From JBJENW01 sp051880395 (GTDB taxonomy: Bacteria; Bacillota; Clostridia; Lachnospirales; Lachnospiraceae): a DNA stretch of 64,000 nt. The DNA lies in NCBI GenBank assembly GCA_051880395.1, contig JBJENW010000109.1:8478-72477 (forward strand), in the 5' to 3' direction. The position numbers were made by a program, and so were the translations under genes. Within the stretch, counting starts at the first letter, position 1. Every line of letters starts with the position of its first letter. Positions 26,770 through 34,954 of this stretch are shown here, in pieces. The notes beneath the pieces are model-generated. The model searched no databases and had not been told where the DNA came from. It was given only the letters and a program-made list of their open reading frames with translations.

Positions 26770-27501
26770 TTGAAAAAACAGAAAAGAACAGAGGCAATTT
26801 TTTGGATGCTGTCACTTTGTTTTGGAGTGGTCCTGACGGGTGCCGGCATTTTTTATGCTTGTACAAAGGATGCGGTTTTGGCGGGAAAATGGAGGCAGAC
26901 CGTGAAAACAATGGCACAGATACAGGAGAATGACAGTGTGCAGACAGAAAAAAAGCGGGTGGCATTGACGTTTGATGACGGTCCGAATCCGATCTATACT
27001 GAACAGCTGCTTGCCGGCCTGAAAGAGCGGAATGTCCGTGCATCTTTTTTTTTACTGGGAGAAGAGGCAAAACAGTATCCGAAGATCGTGAAGGAAATAC
27101 AACAGGACGGACATCTGATCGGGACACATTCCTATGAACATGTGAATCTGGAAAGTCTGGGGACACAGGCGGCCTGCGATCAGATCTGCCGGACCAATAA
27201 TCTGTTAGAAAAACTGACCGGACAGTATCCGGCTTATATTCGTCCGCCTTATGGCAATTCCCAGGAGGAGGCAGAAAAGCGGTTTTCTATGGTGGAGGTT
27301 TTGTGGGATGTAGATACGCGGGACTGGGCCGTGCAGGATACCAGCGCGATCGTGCAGACGGTGGAGCAGAATGTGAAAGACGGGGATATCATTTTGATGC
27401 ATGATGCGTATGCGACAAGTGTACAGGCGGCGTTTAAGATTGTGGATTTGTTAAAGAATGATTATGAATTTGTCACAGTTGACCAATTGATTCTGGAATA
27501 A
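26770..27501 (+). CDS. Polysaccharide deacetylase (NodB/CE4 family), membrane-anchored or secreted
   Basis: Metal-dependent deacetylase acting on N-acetylated glycans, probably peptidoglycan. The 243-residue protein has an N-terminal hydrophobic anchor (about 10-32). The CE4 motifs follow in order: 'TFDDGPNP' (catalytic Asp and metal Asp), 'HSYEHVNL' (metal His), 'RPPYGN', 'LWDVDTRDW' and 'ILMHD'. All catalytic residues are present, so activity is expected. The start is TTG at 26770 after AAGGGGGATG. In spore formers such enzymes may act in cortex formation (PdaA type) or vegetative wall modification; sequence alone does not decide. Confidence 0.9.
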   Translation: MKKQKRTEAIFWMLSLCFGVVLTGAGIFYACTKDAVLAGKWRQTVKTMAQIQENDSVQTEKKRVALTFDDGPNPIYTEQLLAGLKERNVRASFFLLGEEAKQYPKIVKEIQQDGHLIGTHSYEHVNLESLGTQAACDQICRTNNLLEKLTGQYPAYIRPPYGNSQEEAEKRFSMVEVLWDVDTRDWAVQDTSAIVQTVEQNVKDGDIILMHDAYATSVQAAFKIVDLLKNDYEFVTVDQLILE

Positions 27502-27657
27502 ATTCGTGCAAAACACCAAAATTGTAAAAAGAGGGTTGTAAACAATGAAAAATTAGAGTATCTTATTTAAAGCGGTATTTTTGGAGAAAAGTGTCGGTCA
27601 CAGGTAAACACTTGTATTTCTCGCGAAGATTAAATACTGCGTAAGGATGAAGAAATT

Positions 27658-28983
27658 ATGGATTTATTTGACTATATGCGAAGCCAGAATCAGGAAAAAG
27701 AATCGCCGCTGGCTTCCCGTATGCGTCCGGAAACATTGGACGAGGTGGTCGGTCAGCAGCATATCATTGCGAAGGACAAACTGTTGTACCGTGCAATCGC
27801 GGCAGATCAGTTGAGTTCCATTATTTTTTATGGACCGCCGGGTACCGGAAAGACGACGCTCGCAAAGGTGATCGCGCATACAACCAGTGCGGAATTTGTC
27901 CAGCTCAATGCGACCAGTGCCGGAAAAAAGGACATGGAAGAAGTCGTACAGCAGGCGAAAAATAATCAGGGCATGTACCAAAAACGCACGATTCTTTTTA
28001 TCGATGAGATTCATCGGTTTAACAAAGGACAGCAGGATTATTTATTGCCGTTTGTAGAGGATGGAACGATTATTCTGGTCGGAGCGACAACAGAAAATCC
28101 GTATTTTGAAGTGAATGGAGCACTTCTTTCCAGGTCGATCATTTTTGAATTAAAGCCGTTGTCAATACAGGATATCCGAACACTTCTGCAGCGGGCATTG
28201 ACAGACGAAAAAAAAGGACTTGGAGTCTATCACGCAGTGATCGACGATGATGCACTGGAATTTTTGGCGGATGCCGCAAATGGGGATGCCAGAGCCGCAT
28301 TGACAGCCATCGAGCTTGGCGTGATGACGACAGAAAAAGGTGCCGACGGTTTGATTCATATTGATCTTGATGTTGCGCAGGAGTGCATCCAAAAGCGTGT
28401 GGTAAAATATGATAAATCCGGGGATAATCATTATGATACGATATCAGCATTTATCAAAAGTATGCGAGGGTCTGATCCGGATGCAGCGGTGTATTATCTG
28501 GCGAAAATGTTGTATGCCGGGGAAGATATACGGTTTATCGCAAGAAGGATCATGATTTGTGCGGCAGAGGATGTTGGAAATGCAGATCCACAAGCGCTGA
28601 CAGTTGCAGTTTCTGCATGTGAAGCGGTGGAGCGTATCGGAATGCCGGAAGCGAGAATCATTTTGTCGCAGGCGGTGACCTATGTGGCGAGTGCACCAAA
28701 GAGCAATGCTGCATATATGGCGATCGATCAGGCACTTGAGACCGTACGAAACACACCGACAGCGGAAATTCCTGTTCATTTGAAAGATGCGCATTATAAA
28801 GGTGCTGGAAAACTTGGACACGGGGCAGGCTATCAATATGCGCACAATTATAAGAATCATTATGTCAAACAACAATACCTGCCGGATTCGTTGGCGGATG
28901 CCAGTTTTTACGAGCCGACAGACATTGGTTATGAAAAAAATATAAAAGAAAATCTGGAAAAAATCCGTCGAGAGGCGGAATAG
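27658..28983 (+). CDS. rarA: Replication-associated recombination protein A (MgsA/RarA AAA+ ATPase)
   Basis: A 441-residue AAA+ ATPase related to the clamp-loader group, acting at stalled replication forks. It has an N-terminal 'LASRMRPETLDEVVGQQHI', Walker A 'GPPGTGKTTLAKVIA', Walker B 'ILFIDEIHRFNKGQQD', sensor 'GATTENP', and the family-specific C-terminal 'HLKDAHYKGAGKLGHGAGY'. The leader upstream (27502-27657) has an imperfect hairpin GAGAAAAGTGT...ACACTTGTATTTCTC of unknown role. The next gene starts 14 nt downstream. Confidence 0.95.
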   Translation: MDLFDYMRSQNQEKESPLASRMRPETLDEVVGQQHIIAKDKLLYRAIAADQLSSIIFYGPPGTGKTTLAKVIAHTTSAEFVQLNATSAGKKDMEEVVQQAKNNQGMYQKRTILFIDEIHRFNKGQQDYLLPFVEDGTIILVGATTENPYFEVNGALLSRSIIFELKPLSIQDIRTLLQRALTDEKKGLGVYHAVIDDDALEFLADAANGDARAALTAIELGVMTTEKGADGLIHIDLDVAQECIQKRVVKYDKSGDNHYDTISAFIKSMRGSDPDAAVYYLAKMLYAGEDIRFIARRIMICAAEDVGNADPQALTVAVSACEAVERIGMPEARIILSQAVTYVASAPKSNAAYMAIDQALETVRNTPTAEIPVHLKDAHYKGAGKLGHGAGYQYAHNYKNHYVKQQYLPDSLADASFYEPTDIGYEKNIKENLEKIRREAE

Positions 28984-28997
28984 TAGGAGGAAGAAAA

Positions 28998-30284
28998 ATG
29001 CAGTCATATCAGGAAATGTCAAAAGAAGAATTATTAAAGGAAAAAGCAAGTCTTGAAGCCGCTTACAAAGAATTTCAGCAGAGCGGACTGAAACTGGATA
29101 TGTCAAGAGGAAAACCTTGTAAAGAGCAGTTGGATCTGTCAATGGGTATGATGGATGTGTTAAATAGTGGTGTGGATCTGGTCTGTGAAGACGGAACCGA
29201 TTGTAGAAACTATGGAGTATTAGACGGTATTCAGGAAGCCAAAGTACTCATCGGTGATATGATTGAAAATAATCCGGATAATATCATTATTTACGGAAAT
29301 TCCAGCTTAAATATCATGTTTGATACCGTTTCCCGTTCTATGACACACGGAGTAATGGGCTCTACTCCGTGGTGCAAATTGGACAAGGTAAAATGGCTGT
29401 GTCCGGTACCAGGATATGACAGACATTTTGCGATCACAGAGTACTTTGGAATCGAAATGATCAATGTTCCTATGACACCGACCGGCCCGGATATGGATAT
29501 GGTAGAAGAACTTGTAAGCAGTGACCCGGCGATCAAAGGTATCTGGTGTGTACCGAAATATTCCAATCCACAGGGTATTACCTATTCAGATGAGACGGTT
29601 CGCCGTTTCGCACGTTTGAAACCGGCAGCCGCAGACTTCCGTATTTATTGGGATAATGCATATGGTGTACATCATTTATATGATATCGATCAGGATAATC
29701 TGGTGGAAATTTTAGCAGAATGTAAACGTGCTGGAAATCCGGATATGGTTTACAAATTCTGTTCGACATCAAAAATCAGCTTCCCAGGTTCTGGTGTGGC
29801 AGCAATCTGTACATCTGCAAATAACTTAGAGGATATCAAGAAACAGTTAAAGATTCAGACCATCGGTCATGACAAAGTCAATCAGCTGCGTCATGTACGT
29901 TTCTTTAAAGATATCCATGGAATGACAGAACATATGAGAAAACATGCAGACATTCTCCGTCCGAAATTTGAAATGATCTTAAATAAATTTGATGAGGAAT
30001 TAGAGGGTCTTGGTGTTGGTACATGGGTAAGACCAAAAGGCGGATATTTCATCTGTTATGAAGCGTTAGAAGGATGTGCAAAGAACATTGTTTCCAAAGC
30101 AAAGAAGGCGGGGGTTGTAATGACACCGGCAGGTGCGCCGTTCCCATATGGAAAAGACCCGAAAGATTCTGTGATTCGAATTGCACCGTCCTTCCCATCC
30201 GTGGAAGATCTGACAAAAGCAACGGATATCTTTATTCTTTGTGTGAAACTTGCAAGCATTGAGAAAATTTTAGAGACAAAATAA
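28998..30284 (+). CDS. Class I PLP aminotransferase, aspartate aminotransferase (MocR-like 1c) family
   Basis: A 428-residue PLP-dependent aminotransferase. The N-terminal 'KLDMSRGKPCKEQLDLS' and the overall length match the subgroup of aspartate aminotransferases described for Corynebacterium AspT. The PLP lysine lies in 'CSTSKISFPGSGVA' and the carboxylate-binding Arg in 'VIRIAPSFP'. It likely interconverts aspartate and oxaloacetate, supplying nitrogen metabolism and the lysine pathway elsewhere in the window. TAGGAGG precedes ATG; it follows rarA by 14 nt and lgt follows by 30 nt. Confidence 0.88.
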   Translation: MQSYQEMSKEELLKEKASLEAAYKEFQQSGLKLDMSRGKPCKEQLDLSMGMMDVLNSGVDLVCEDGTDCRNYGVLDGIQEAKVLIGDMIENNPDNIIIYGNSSLNIMFDTVSRSMTHGVMGSTPWCKLDKVKWLCPVPGYDRHFAITEYFGIEMINVPMTPTGPDMDMVEELVSSDPAIKGIWCVPKYSNPQGITYSDETVRRFARLKPAAADFRIYWDNAYGVHHLYDIDQDNLVEILAECKRAGNPDMVYKFCSTSKISFPGSGVAAICTSANNLEDIKKQLKIQTIGHDKVNQLRHVRFFKDIHGMTEHMRKHADILRPKFEMILNKFDEELEGLGVGTWVRPKGGYFICYEALEGCAKNIVSKAKKAGVVMTPAGAPFPYGKDPKDSVIRIAPSFPSVEDLTKATDIFILCVKLASIEKILETK

Positions 30285-30314
30285 TAAAGACAACGAAAAC
30301 TAAGGGGACACGCT

Positions 30315-31076
30315 ATGTTTAACGATATTCAAATCGGGCCGTTGACATTTCATATGTATGGTCTGATGATCGCAATTGGGTTTGTAAGTGCGTATCTGAT
30401 TAGCGGAAAGCGGGCGAAAATGCGCGGTATGGACGAGCGGATGATTGATGGGATTCTCGTCTGTGCCGTCGTTGGCGGCGCTATTGGGACAAGAATGTTG
30501 TACTATTTGGTAAGTCTGCCGGAAATTGTGAAAAATCCGTCGATCTTATGGGATTTTTCACATGGTTATGTAGTATACGGTGGTATTCTTGGAGGCATTC
30601 TGGCAACAATGATCTATTGCCGCATAAAAAAAGAGAATTTTTTGGCTTATTTCGATCTGGTGATGCCATCTGTTGCATTGGCACAGGGATTCGGAAGAAT
30701 TGGATGTTTTTGCGCGGGCTGCTGTTATGGCAGGGAAACAACATCAAAGTTTGGGATTATTTTTCATCATTCAGAGTTTGCGCCAAACGGTGTACGTCTG
30801 ATTCCAACGCAGCTTATATCAAGTGGTGGAGATTTCTTGATTGCAGCCGTTCTCTATTGGTATGCAAAAAAGAAGAGAACAGACGGATGTGTCGGCGCGC
30901 TCTACATGATTCTATACAGCATCGGTAGATTTATCCTGGAATTTTTCCGTGCAGATTTCAGAGGAAGTCTTGGACCGTTTTCTACATCGCAAATTATTTC
31001 GATTGGAATCTGTATGATCGGAATGATTTTATTTATCAATCGCATACTTGCAAAGAAAAAGCCAGAGCTTGCATAA
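30315..31076 (+). CDS. lgt: Prolipoprotein diacylglyceryl transferase
   Basis: Integral membrane enzyme transferring diacylglycerol to the lipobox cysteine of prolipoproteins. The 253-residue protein has about seven transmembrane helices, the N-terminal 'FHMYGLMIAIGF' with the conserved His, and the Lgt signature 'GRIGCFCAGCCYG' near residue 126. It would act on lipoproteins such as the one encoded at 36424. Followed by a strong terminator. Confidence 0.95.
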   Translation: MFNDIQIGPLTFHMYGLMIAIGFVSAYLISGKRAKMRGMDERMIDGILVCAVVGGAIGTRMLYYLVSLPEIVKNPSILWDFSHGYVVYGGILGGILATMIYCRIKKENFLAYFDLVMPSVALAQGFGRIGCFCAGCCYGRETTSKFGIIFHHSEFAPNGVRLIPTQLISSGGDFLIAAVLYWYAKKKRTDGCVGALYMILYSIGRFILEFFRADFRGSLGPFSTSQIISIGICMIGMILFINRILAKKKPELA

Positions 31077-31108
31077 AAAGAGACAGCAAATATTTGCTGT
31101 CTCTTTTT
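31076..31108 (+). terminator. Terminator after lgt
   Basis: AAAAAGAGACAGCAAA pairs with TTTGCTGTCTCTTTTT around a short AT loop, then T run. Confidence 0.9.
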
Positions 31109-31180
31109 TTGAGAAATTGTCTCTTCCACTCTATGAAATATCATCTAAATCTCGAATAAAGAAAGTATCAGCACTTTCAA

Positions 31181-31229
31181 ACGGGCGTATTGATACACAG
31201 TCTTTTGTGTAACAAAGCGTCCGTTTTTT
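31181..31229 (+). repeat. Possible PalA remnant acting as terminator
   Basis: ACGGGCG (31181-31187) pairs with CGTCCGT (31218-31224), with inner TACACA/TGTGTA, then TTTTT. The hairpin contains TATTGATACACAG and GCGTCCGT, the two half motifs of the PalA outer loop, and ATTGAGATATTT follows at about 31254. It may be a decayed short copy; similarity is partial. Confidence 0.4.
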
Positions 31230-31279
31230 GTGTGTTACTGTTCGCACGCAATGATTGAGATATTTCTGGTTTTCATAAC

Positions 31280-31309
31280 TTTACAATATCTGCAAAAATA
31301 TGGTATAGT
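31280..31309 (+). promoter_or_regulatory. Promoter of the EAL gene
   Basis: TTTACA (31280-31285), 18-nt spacer, TATAGT (31304-31309), 37 nt before the start codon. Confidence 0.65.
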
Positions 31310-31346
31310 ACAATTAGTTTTTCGCATGCATAAGGAGGTGTGATGC

Positions 31347-33275
31347 ATGCATTACGATTATGACTTTGAAATAGCAGCATTAGTATTGATGTTTTTTATA
31401 ATGCTGCATTATTTTATGAAAACAACAATTGTTACAAAACAGAGAAAAGCATTCTCTATTCTTTTGATCTTGGCATTTTCGGAATCAACGATAGATATTA
31501 TTTCGATATTATTGCTTGAACAACCAGGAGGGGGCTTGTTGGATTATATTTTGAATGCCACATACCTGATCGTTTTTAGCATGGTACCGATGGTGTACTA
31601 TATTTACATATCAATTACGACACAAAGCGATGGTCGAATGAAATTGTGGGAAAAATGTTTTTCGGTCGTACCGATTACAATTGTGTTTCTTGCGGTTGTG
31701 ACAACACCGTGGACAAATTGGATTTTTTATTTTGATGAGAATTGGAATTATCATCATGGACCGTTGTTTAATATTGTATATGTGGCGGGTGCGGCATATT
31801 TGTCGGTATGTCTGTTCATAGCATGTTCCAGAAAAAAGACACTGACAAAGGGACAACGGGTGGCTGTTTATGCGTTTACAGTCGGAAATCTGATCACAGT
31901 CTTGATCCAGAATATGCTGTCGGAGCATTTGATCATCAGCATGTCGGTGGCGGTTGCAATTTTGATGATCTATCTGTCCTTGGAAAATCCGAATGATTTT
32001 CAGGACAAACAGCTTGGCATATATAATCGGGAAGCATTTATTCAGGCAGCGGGATATTGCATTGAACAGAAGCGGGAATTCGAAGTTCTTGCAGTGCAGA
32101 TTGATGGATATTCGGTTGTTAATGAGATGCTCGGAGTGAAAAATGGCGATTTTCTGTTAAAAGAAATAGCAGAGTTTTTGCAGCAGACAGTGGGAAAAGG
32201 AATGGTCTGCCACATTGAAGGATTGCGTTTTGCTATTTTATCAATCGGGGAAGAACAGGATTTGACAAAAAGTGCCAGAACGATTGCAGAACGATTTCAG
32301 GTTCCATTTTTGATTCAACATATGGAAATCTTGCTTTCTGCGGTCATGTGCCATCTGGAATATCCGCAAAATGTAAAAAAGATTGAAGATATCATGGATA
32401 TTATAGAGTATACTTTAAAAGATCCGAAACCGGCGGACGAGGATGGTATTTCTTACATGCCGGATGATGCTTTAAAGCAGAAACGGCGCGAGACAAAAAT
32501 TATCCATTGCATGAAGCAAGCCTTACAAAATGATTCGCTGCGCGTTTATTATCAGCCGATTTATTCTGTAAAAAAGAAACGCTATACTTCAGCAGAGGCA
32601 TTGGTACGTTTGTGGGATGAGACGATGGGCTTTATCAGTCCGGAAGAATTTATTCCACTGGCTGAAAAAAATGGGTTGATTTTAAAAATCGGGGAGCGCG
32701 TTTTTCGCGAGGTTAGCCGTTTTATTTCCGAGAATCAGATCTGGAAATACGGGATTGAATACATAGAAGTAAACTTATCTGTTGTGCAGTGTATGCAAGA
32801 GAAGATGTTTGAAAAATTGCTATCTGTGATGCGGGAGTATCGGGTGAAACCGTCAATGATCAATCTGGAGATCACAGAAACATCTGCAGTTGTTTCTAAA
32901 AAGATATTGCTGCAGAATATGCAGAAACTGATTGAACAGGGCTGCTCTTTTGCCTTAGATGATTATGGGACTGGGTATTCCAATACAACAACTTTGATGG
33001 AATGTCCGTTTCATATTATTAAATTGGATAAAAGCATGGTATGGACAGCTATGGAAGATGAGCGAGCGCTGATAGCGCTGAAGCATACAACAGCGATGAT
33101 CAAAGAAATGGATATGAATATTGTGGCAGAAGGAATCGAAACAAAAGAACAGGCACAGCTTTTAGCATCGTTTGGCTGTGATTTTTTCCAAGGATTCTAT
33201 TATTCCAAGCCCGTATCCGCAAAATCCTTTCTTGCAATTCTGCGTCAGTCGTATTATCAGGCAGCGGAACAGTAA
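31347..33275 (+). CDS. Membrane cyclic-di-GMP phosphodiesterase: 7-TM sensor, degenerate GGDEF, EAL
   Basis: A 642-residue protein. Residues 1-215 hold about seven transmembrane helices. A GGDEF-like domain (~225-360) has lost its signature: the position reads 'HIEGLRFAI', so no cyclase activity is expected. The EAL domain (~385-635) keeps its catalytic set: 'AEALVRL', 'NLSVVQ', 'LEITETSAV', 'LDDYGTGYSN', 'KLDKSMV', 'AEGIETKEQ' and 'QGFYYSKP', so it should hydrolyse c-di-GMP to pGpG. Start 31347 is placed 7 nt after AAGGAGGTG; an ATG at 31343 in another frame stops after six codons. A LytTR regulator follows with its own promoter. Confidence 0.9.
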   Translation: MHYDYDFEIAALVLMFFIMLHYFMKTTIVTKQRKAFSILLILAFSESTIDIISILLLEQPGGGLLDYILNATYLIVFSMVPMVYYIYISITTQSDGRMKLWEKCFSVVPITIVFLAVVTTPWTNWIFYFDENWNYHHGPLFNIVYVAGAAYLSVCLFIACSRKKTLTKGQRVAVYAFTVGNLITVLIQNMLSEHLIISMSVAVAILMIYLSLENPNDFQDKQLGIYNREAFIQAAGYCIEQKREFEVLAVQIDGYSVVNEMLGVKNGDFLLKEIAEFLQQTVGKGMVCHIEGLRFAILSIGEEQDLTKSARTIAERFQVPFLIQHMEILLSAVMCHLEYPQNVKKIEDIMDIIEYTLKDPKPADEDGISYMPDDALKQKRRETKIIHCMKQALQNDSLRVYYQPIYSVKKKRYTSAEALVRLWDETMGFISPEEFIPLAEKNGLILKIGERVFREVSRFISENQIWKYGIEYIEVNLSVVQCMQEKMFEKLLSVMREYRVKPSMINLEITETSAVVSKKILLQNMQKLIEQGCSFALDDYGTGYSNTTTLMECPFHIIKLDKSMVWTAMEDERALIALKHTTAMIKEMDMNIVAEGIETKEQAQLLASFGCDFFQGFYYSKPVSAKSFLAILRQSYYQAAEQ

Positions 33276-33315
33276 CAACATGATGCGAAAAAAAACGAAA
33301 AAAGAAAATAAGTAT

Positions 33316-33343
33316 TTGATTTTCTTCTTAAAACTGGTATAAT
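33316..33343 (+). promoter_or_regulatory. Promoter of the LytTR regulator gene
   Basis: TTGATT (33316-33321), 16-nt spacer, TATAAT (33338-33343), 25 nt before ATG. Confidence 0.75.
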
Positions 33344-33367
33344 ATGACGTGATAAGGAGGAAGGAAA

Positions 33368-34093
33368 ATGCTGAGACTGGCAGTTTGCGATGATAGTGTG
33401 ATAGAACAGGCAATTCTAAAACGACTCTTGGAAAAATTGCTTGCAGAACGAAAACAGGAGTGTGCTGTGCGAACATTTTCCTCTGGAGAGGATTTAATGG
33501 AGGCATTCGAGAATGAGACATTCAAACCGGATATAATCTTCTTGGATATCTATATGGGGAAAGCAAATGGAATTGAAGTTGGGAAAAAAATTCGAAAGTT
33601 GAACACACAGGTTGAAATTGTTTATAGTACAACTAGTATGGACTTTTTGATGGAAAGTTATGAGGTTTTTGCTCTCGGCTATTTGGTGAAACCATATCAG
33701 CCGGAGAAAATTGGAAAACTTCTGGATTACTATATCGAAAAATATTTCTCGTTTGATTCAAAAGTATTAAATATCAGCTTTAAAGGAAAGACAGATTTGA
33801 TCAATTATAAAGATATTGTATACATAGAGTCTTCTAACCGTGTAGTGCTGATTCATACATTGAGCAAAGGAGATATTCGGATTTATAAGAAACTGGATGA
33901 AATTGAAGAAGAGTTGAATAGTATTGATTTTTTACGCTGTCATCAGAGTTATATCGTCAACGTACATCAGGTGGATTATGTGGACGAAACAGATTTTGTT
34001 ATGAAGAATAAAAGTATTGTACCGATTCGAAAGCGGGAACGCAAAAATATTCTTGGACAATACATGGAGCGCTTGGACAAAGTTTCTCGTTAA
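33368..34093 (+). CDS. LytTR-family response regulator
   Basis: A 241-residue two-domain regulator. The receiver domain (1-120) has the acidic pair 'CDDS', phospho-acceptor D60 in 'IIFLDIYMG' and the conserved Lys in 'GYLVKPY'. The LytTR DNA-binding domain (~140-238) includes 'DIVYIESSNRVVLIHT' and 'FLRCHQSYIVNVHQVDYV'. Such regulators control peptide signalling, autolysis or bacteriocin genes through direct-repeat sites. No histidine kinase is adjacent. The nearest target candidate is the noncoding transcript just downstream, whose upstream region carries three GTAGAA repeats; that is inference. Confidence 0.92.
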   Translation: MLRLAVCDDSVIEQAILKRLLEKLLAERKQECAVRTFSSGEDLMEAFENETFKPDIIFLDIYMGKANGIEVGKKIRKLNTQVEIVYSTTSMDFLMESYEVFALGYLVKPYQPEKIGKLLDYYIEKYFSFDSKVLNISFKGKTDLINYKDIVYIESSNRVVLIHTLSKGDIRIYKKLDEIEEELNSIDFLRCHQSYIVNVHQVDYVDETDFVMKNKSIVPIRKRERKNILGQYMERLDKVSR

Positions 34094-34106
34094 GCAGCGA
34101 TGTACA

Positions 34107-34148
34107 AAAAGAGATTCAGAAAAGAAAAACTTTTTTGAATCTCTTTTT
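34107..34148 (+). terminator. Terminator after the LytTR regulator
   Basis: AAAAGAGATTCAGAAAAG pairs with CTTTTTTGAATCTCTTTT around AAAAA, followed by T residues. Confidence 0.85.
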
Positions 34149-34223
34149 TGTATCTTTATACAGGGAGAAAAAACCTCCTATCGGCATTTTTTTTCTATAC
34201 TTTACCCATTTTCAAACTTTTTT

Positions 34224-34286
34224 GTAGAAAAATGCGTTTTATAGGTAGAACCGCGATGTAGAAAAAACACAGAAACAGTGTATAAT
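34224..34286 (+). promoter_or_regulatory. Putative promoter region of the 34.3-kb noncoding RNA
   Basis: A consensus TATAAT lies at 34281-34286 with no good -35 (GTAGAA at 17 nt), which suggests activator dependence. GTAGAA occurs three times, at 34224, 34245 and 34258. The repeats could be activator sites; the neighbouring LytTR regulator is one candidate. Confidence 0.5.
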
Positions 34287-34292
34287 AAATAC

Positions 34293-34872
34293 ATAAGGAA
34301 CAGATAAGTGTTCTAAGAAAAATCCGATTCGGCATTGGGGAGTGTCGTTTGGGAGTACCAAAAAGGGGGCAGAAAAAAGTAGTCATATGTAAGAAACTGG
34401 TTTGTATGTGGGAGTATAAATCAGAGGGTAGAAGGGTATAACAAGCAAAAAAGAAGGAATGTTTCAAACATGAGAGAGTTCTTTGGGGAAGGAAATTCGA
34501 GTCAGAGTTGTTTTGGGGAAAACAGCAAAGACAGATGTGAGAAACAGAGAAGACCGGATGTATCACTGGAAACTGCGTGCTGGGGAATTGTCAAACGACA
34601 ATGCACAAGATTGCAGAAAAGGATGATGTTTTTGTAATCCAGAGTTCAGAATATATCAGGCTTGGAAAATCTAAAATGGATCGGAAAAGTAGAACATACA
34701 ATATGCGAAAAAGAAAATAAATGAATGATTTTTGGGGAAGAATCCGTCATTTGTATTCGAAAAGCATTTGGGGGAAGAACGTGAATTAGGGAGAAGTTAA
34801 TTTTAATACAGTTGATTGAGCGTTTTGCGAAAAGAATAATCCTTTGTGAGGGGAACACAAAGGATTATTCTT
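34293..34872 (+). ncRNA. Probable ~580-nt structured noncoding RNA with repeated GGGA hairpin loops
   Basis: No frame longer than about 70 codons on the plus strand has a ribosome site, yet the stretch is bounded by a TATAAT box and a strong terminator (34832-34872). Ten GGGA motifs occur on the plus strand. Four lie in near-identical hairpins with a GGGG loop: 34330-34347, 34479-34494, 34507-34526 and 34727-34744. A TGGGGA bulge lies in 34577-34606 and the terminator loop reads AGGGGAA. Repeated GGA loops resemble protein-titrating RNAs of the CsrB/RsmZ kind, but that is only an analogy. Length is also like ROOL or OLE RNAs; I recognise none of them here. Confidence 0.55.
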
Positions 34873-34880
34873 TTTTTTAT
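34832..34880 (+). terminator. Strong terminator of the noncoding RNA
   Basis: A 17-bp perfect stem, AAGAATAATCCTTTGTG (34832-34848) with CACAAAGGATTATTCTT (34856-34872), loop AGGGGAA, then T run. Confidence 0.92.
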
Positions 34881-34954
34881 TTCTGATTTTTTTCACATAT
34901 TTTTTTCAAATAATTCAAAGAATATCCTAAAGAAAAGAAAAAGGAGCGATGTAA

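Noticed and set aside
34293..34872. A degraded spoVAC gene in the gene-free interval before spoVAD
   Set aside because: All frames are closed and I find no residue pattern of SpoVAC; the terminator and repeated hairpins fit an RNA gene better.
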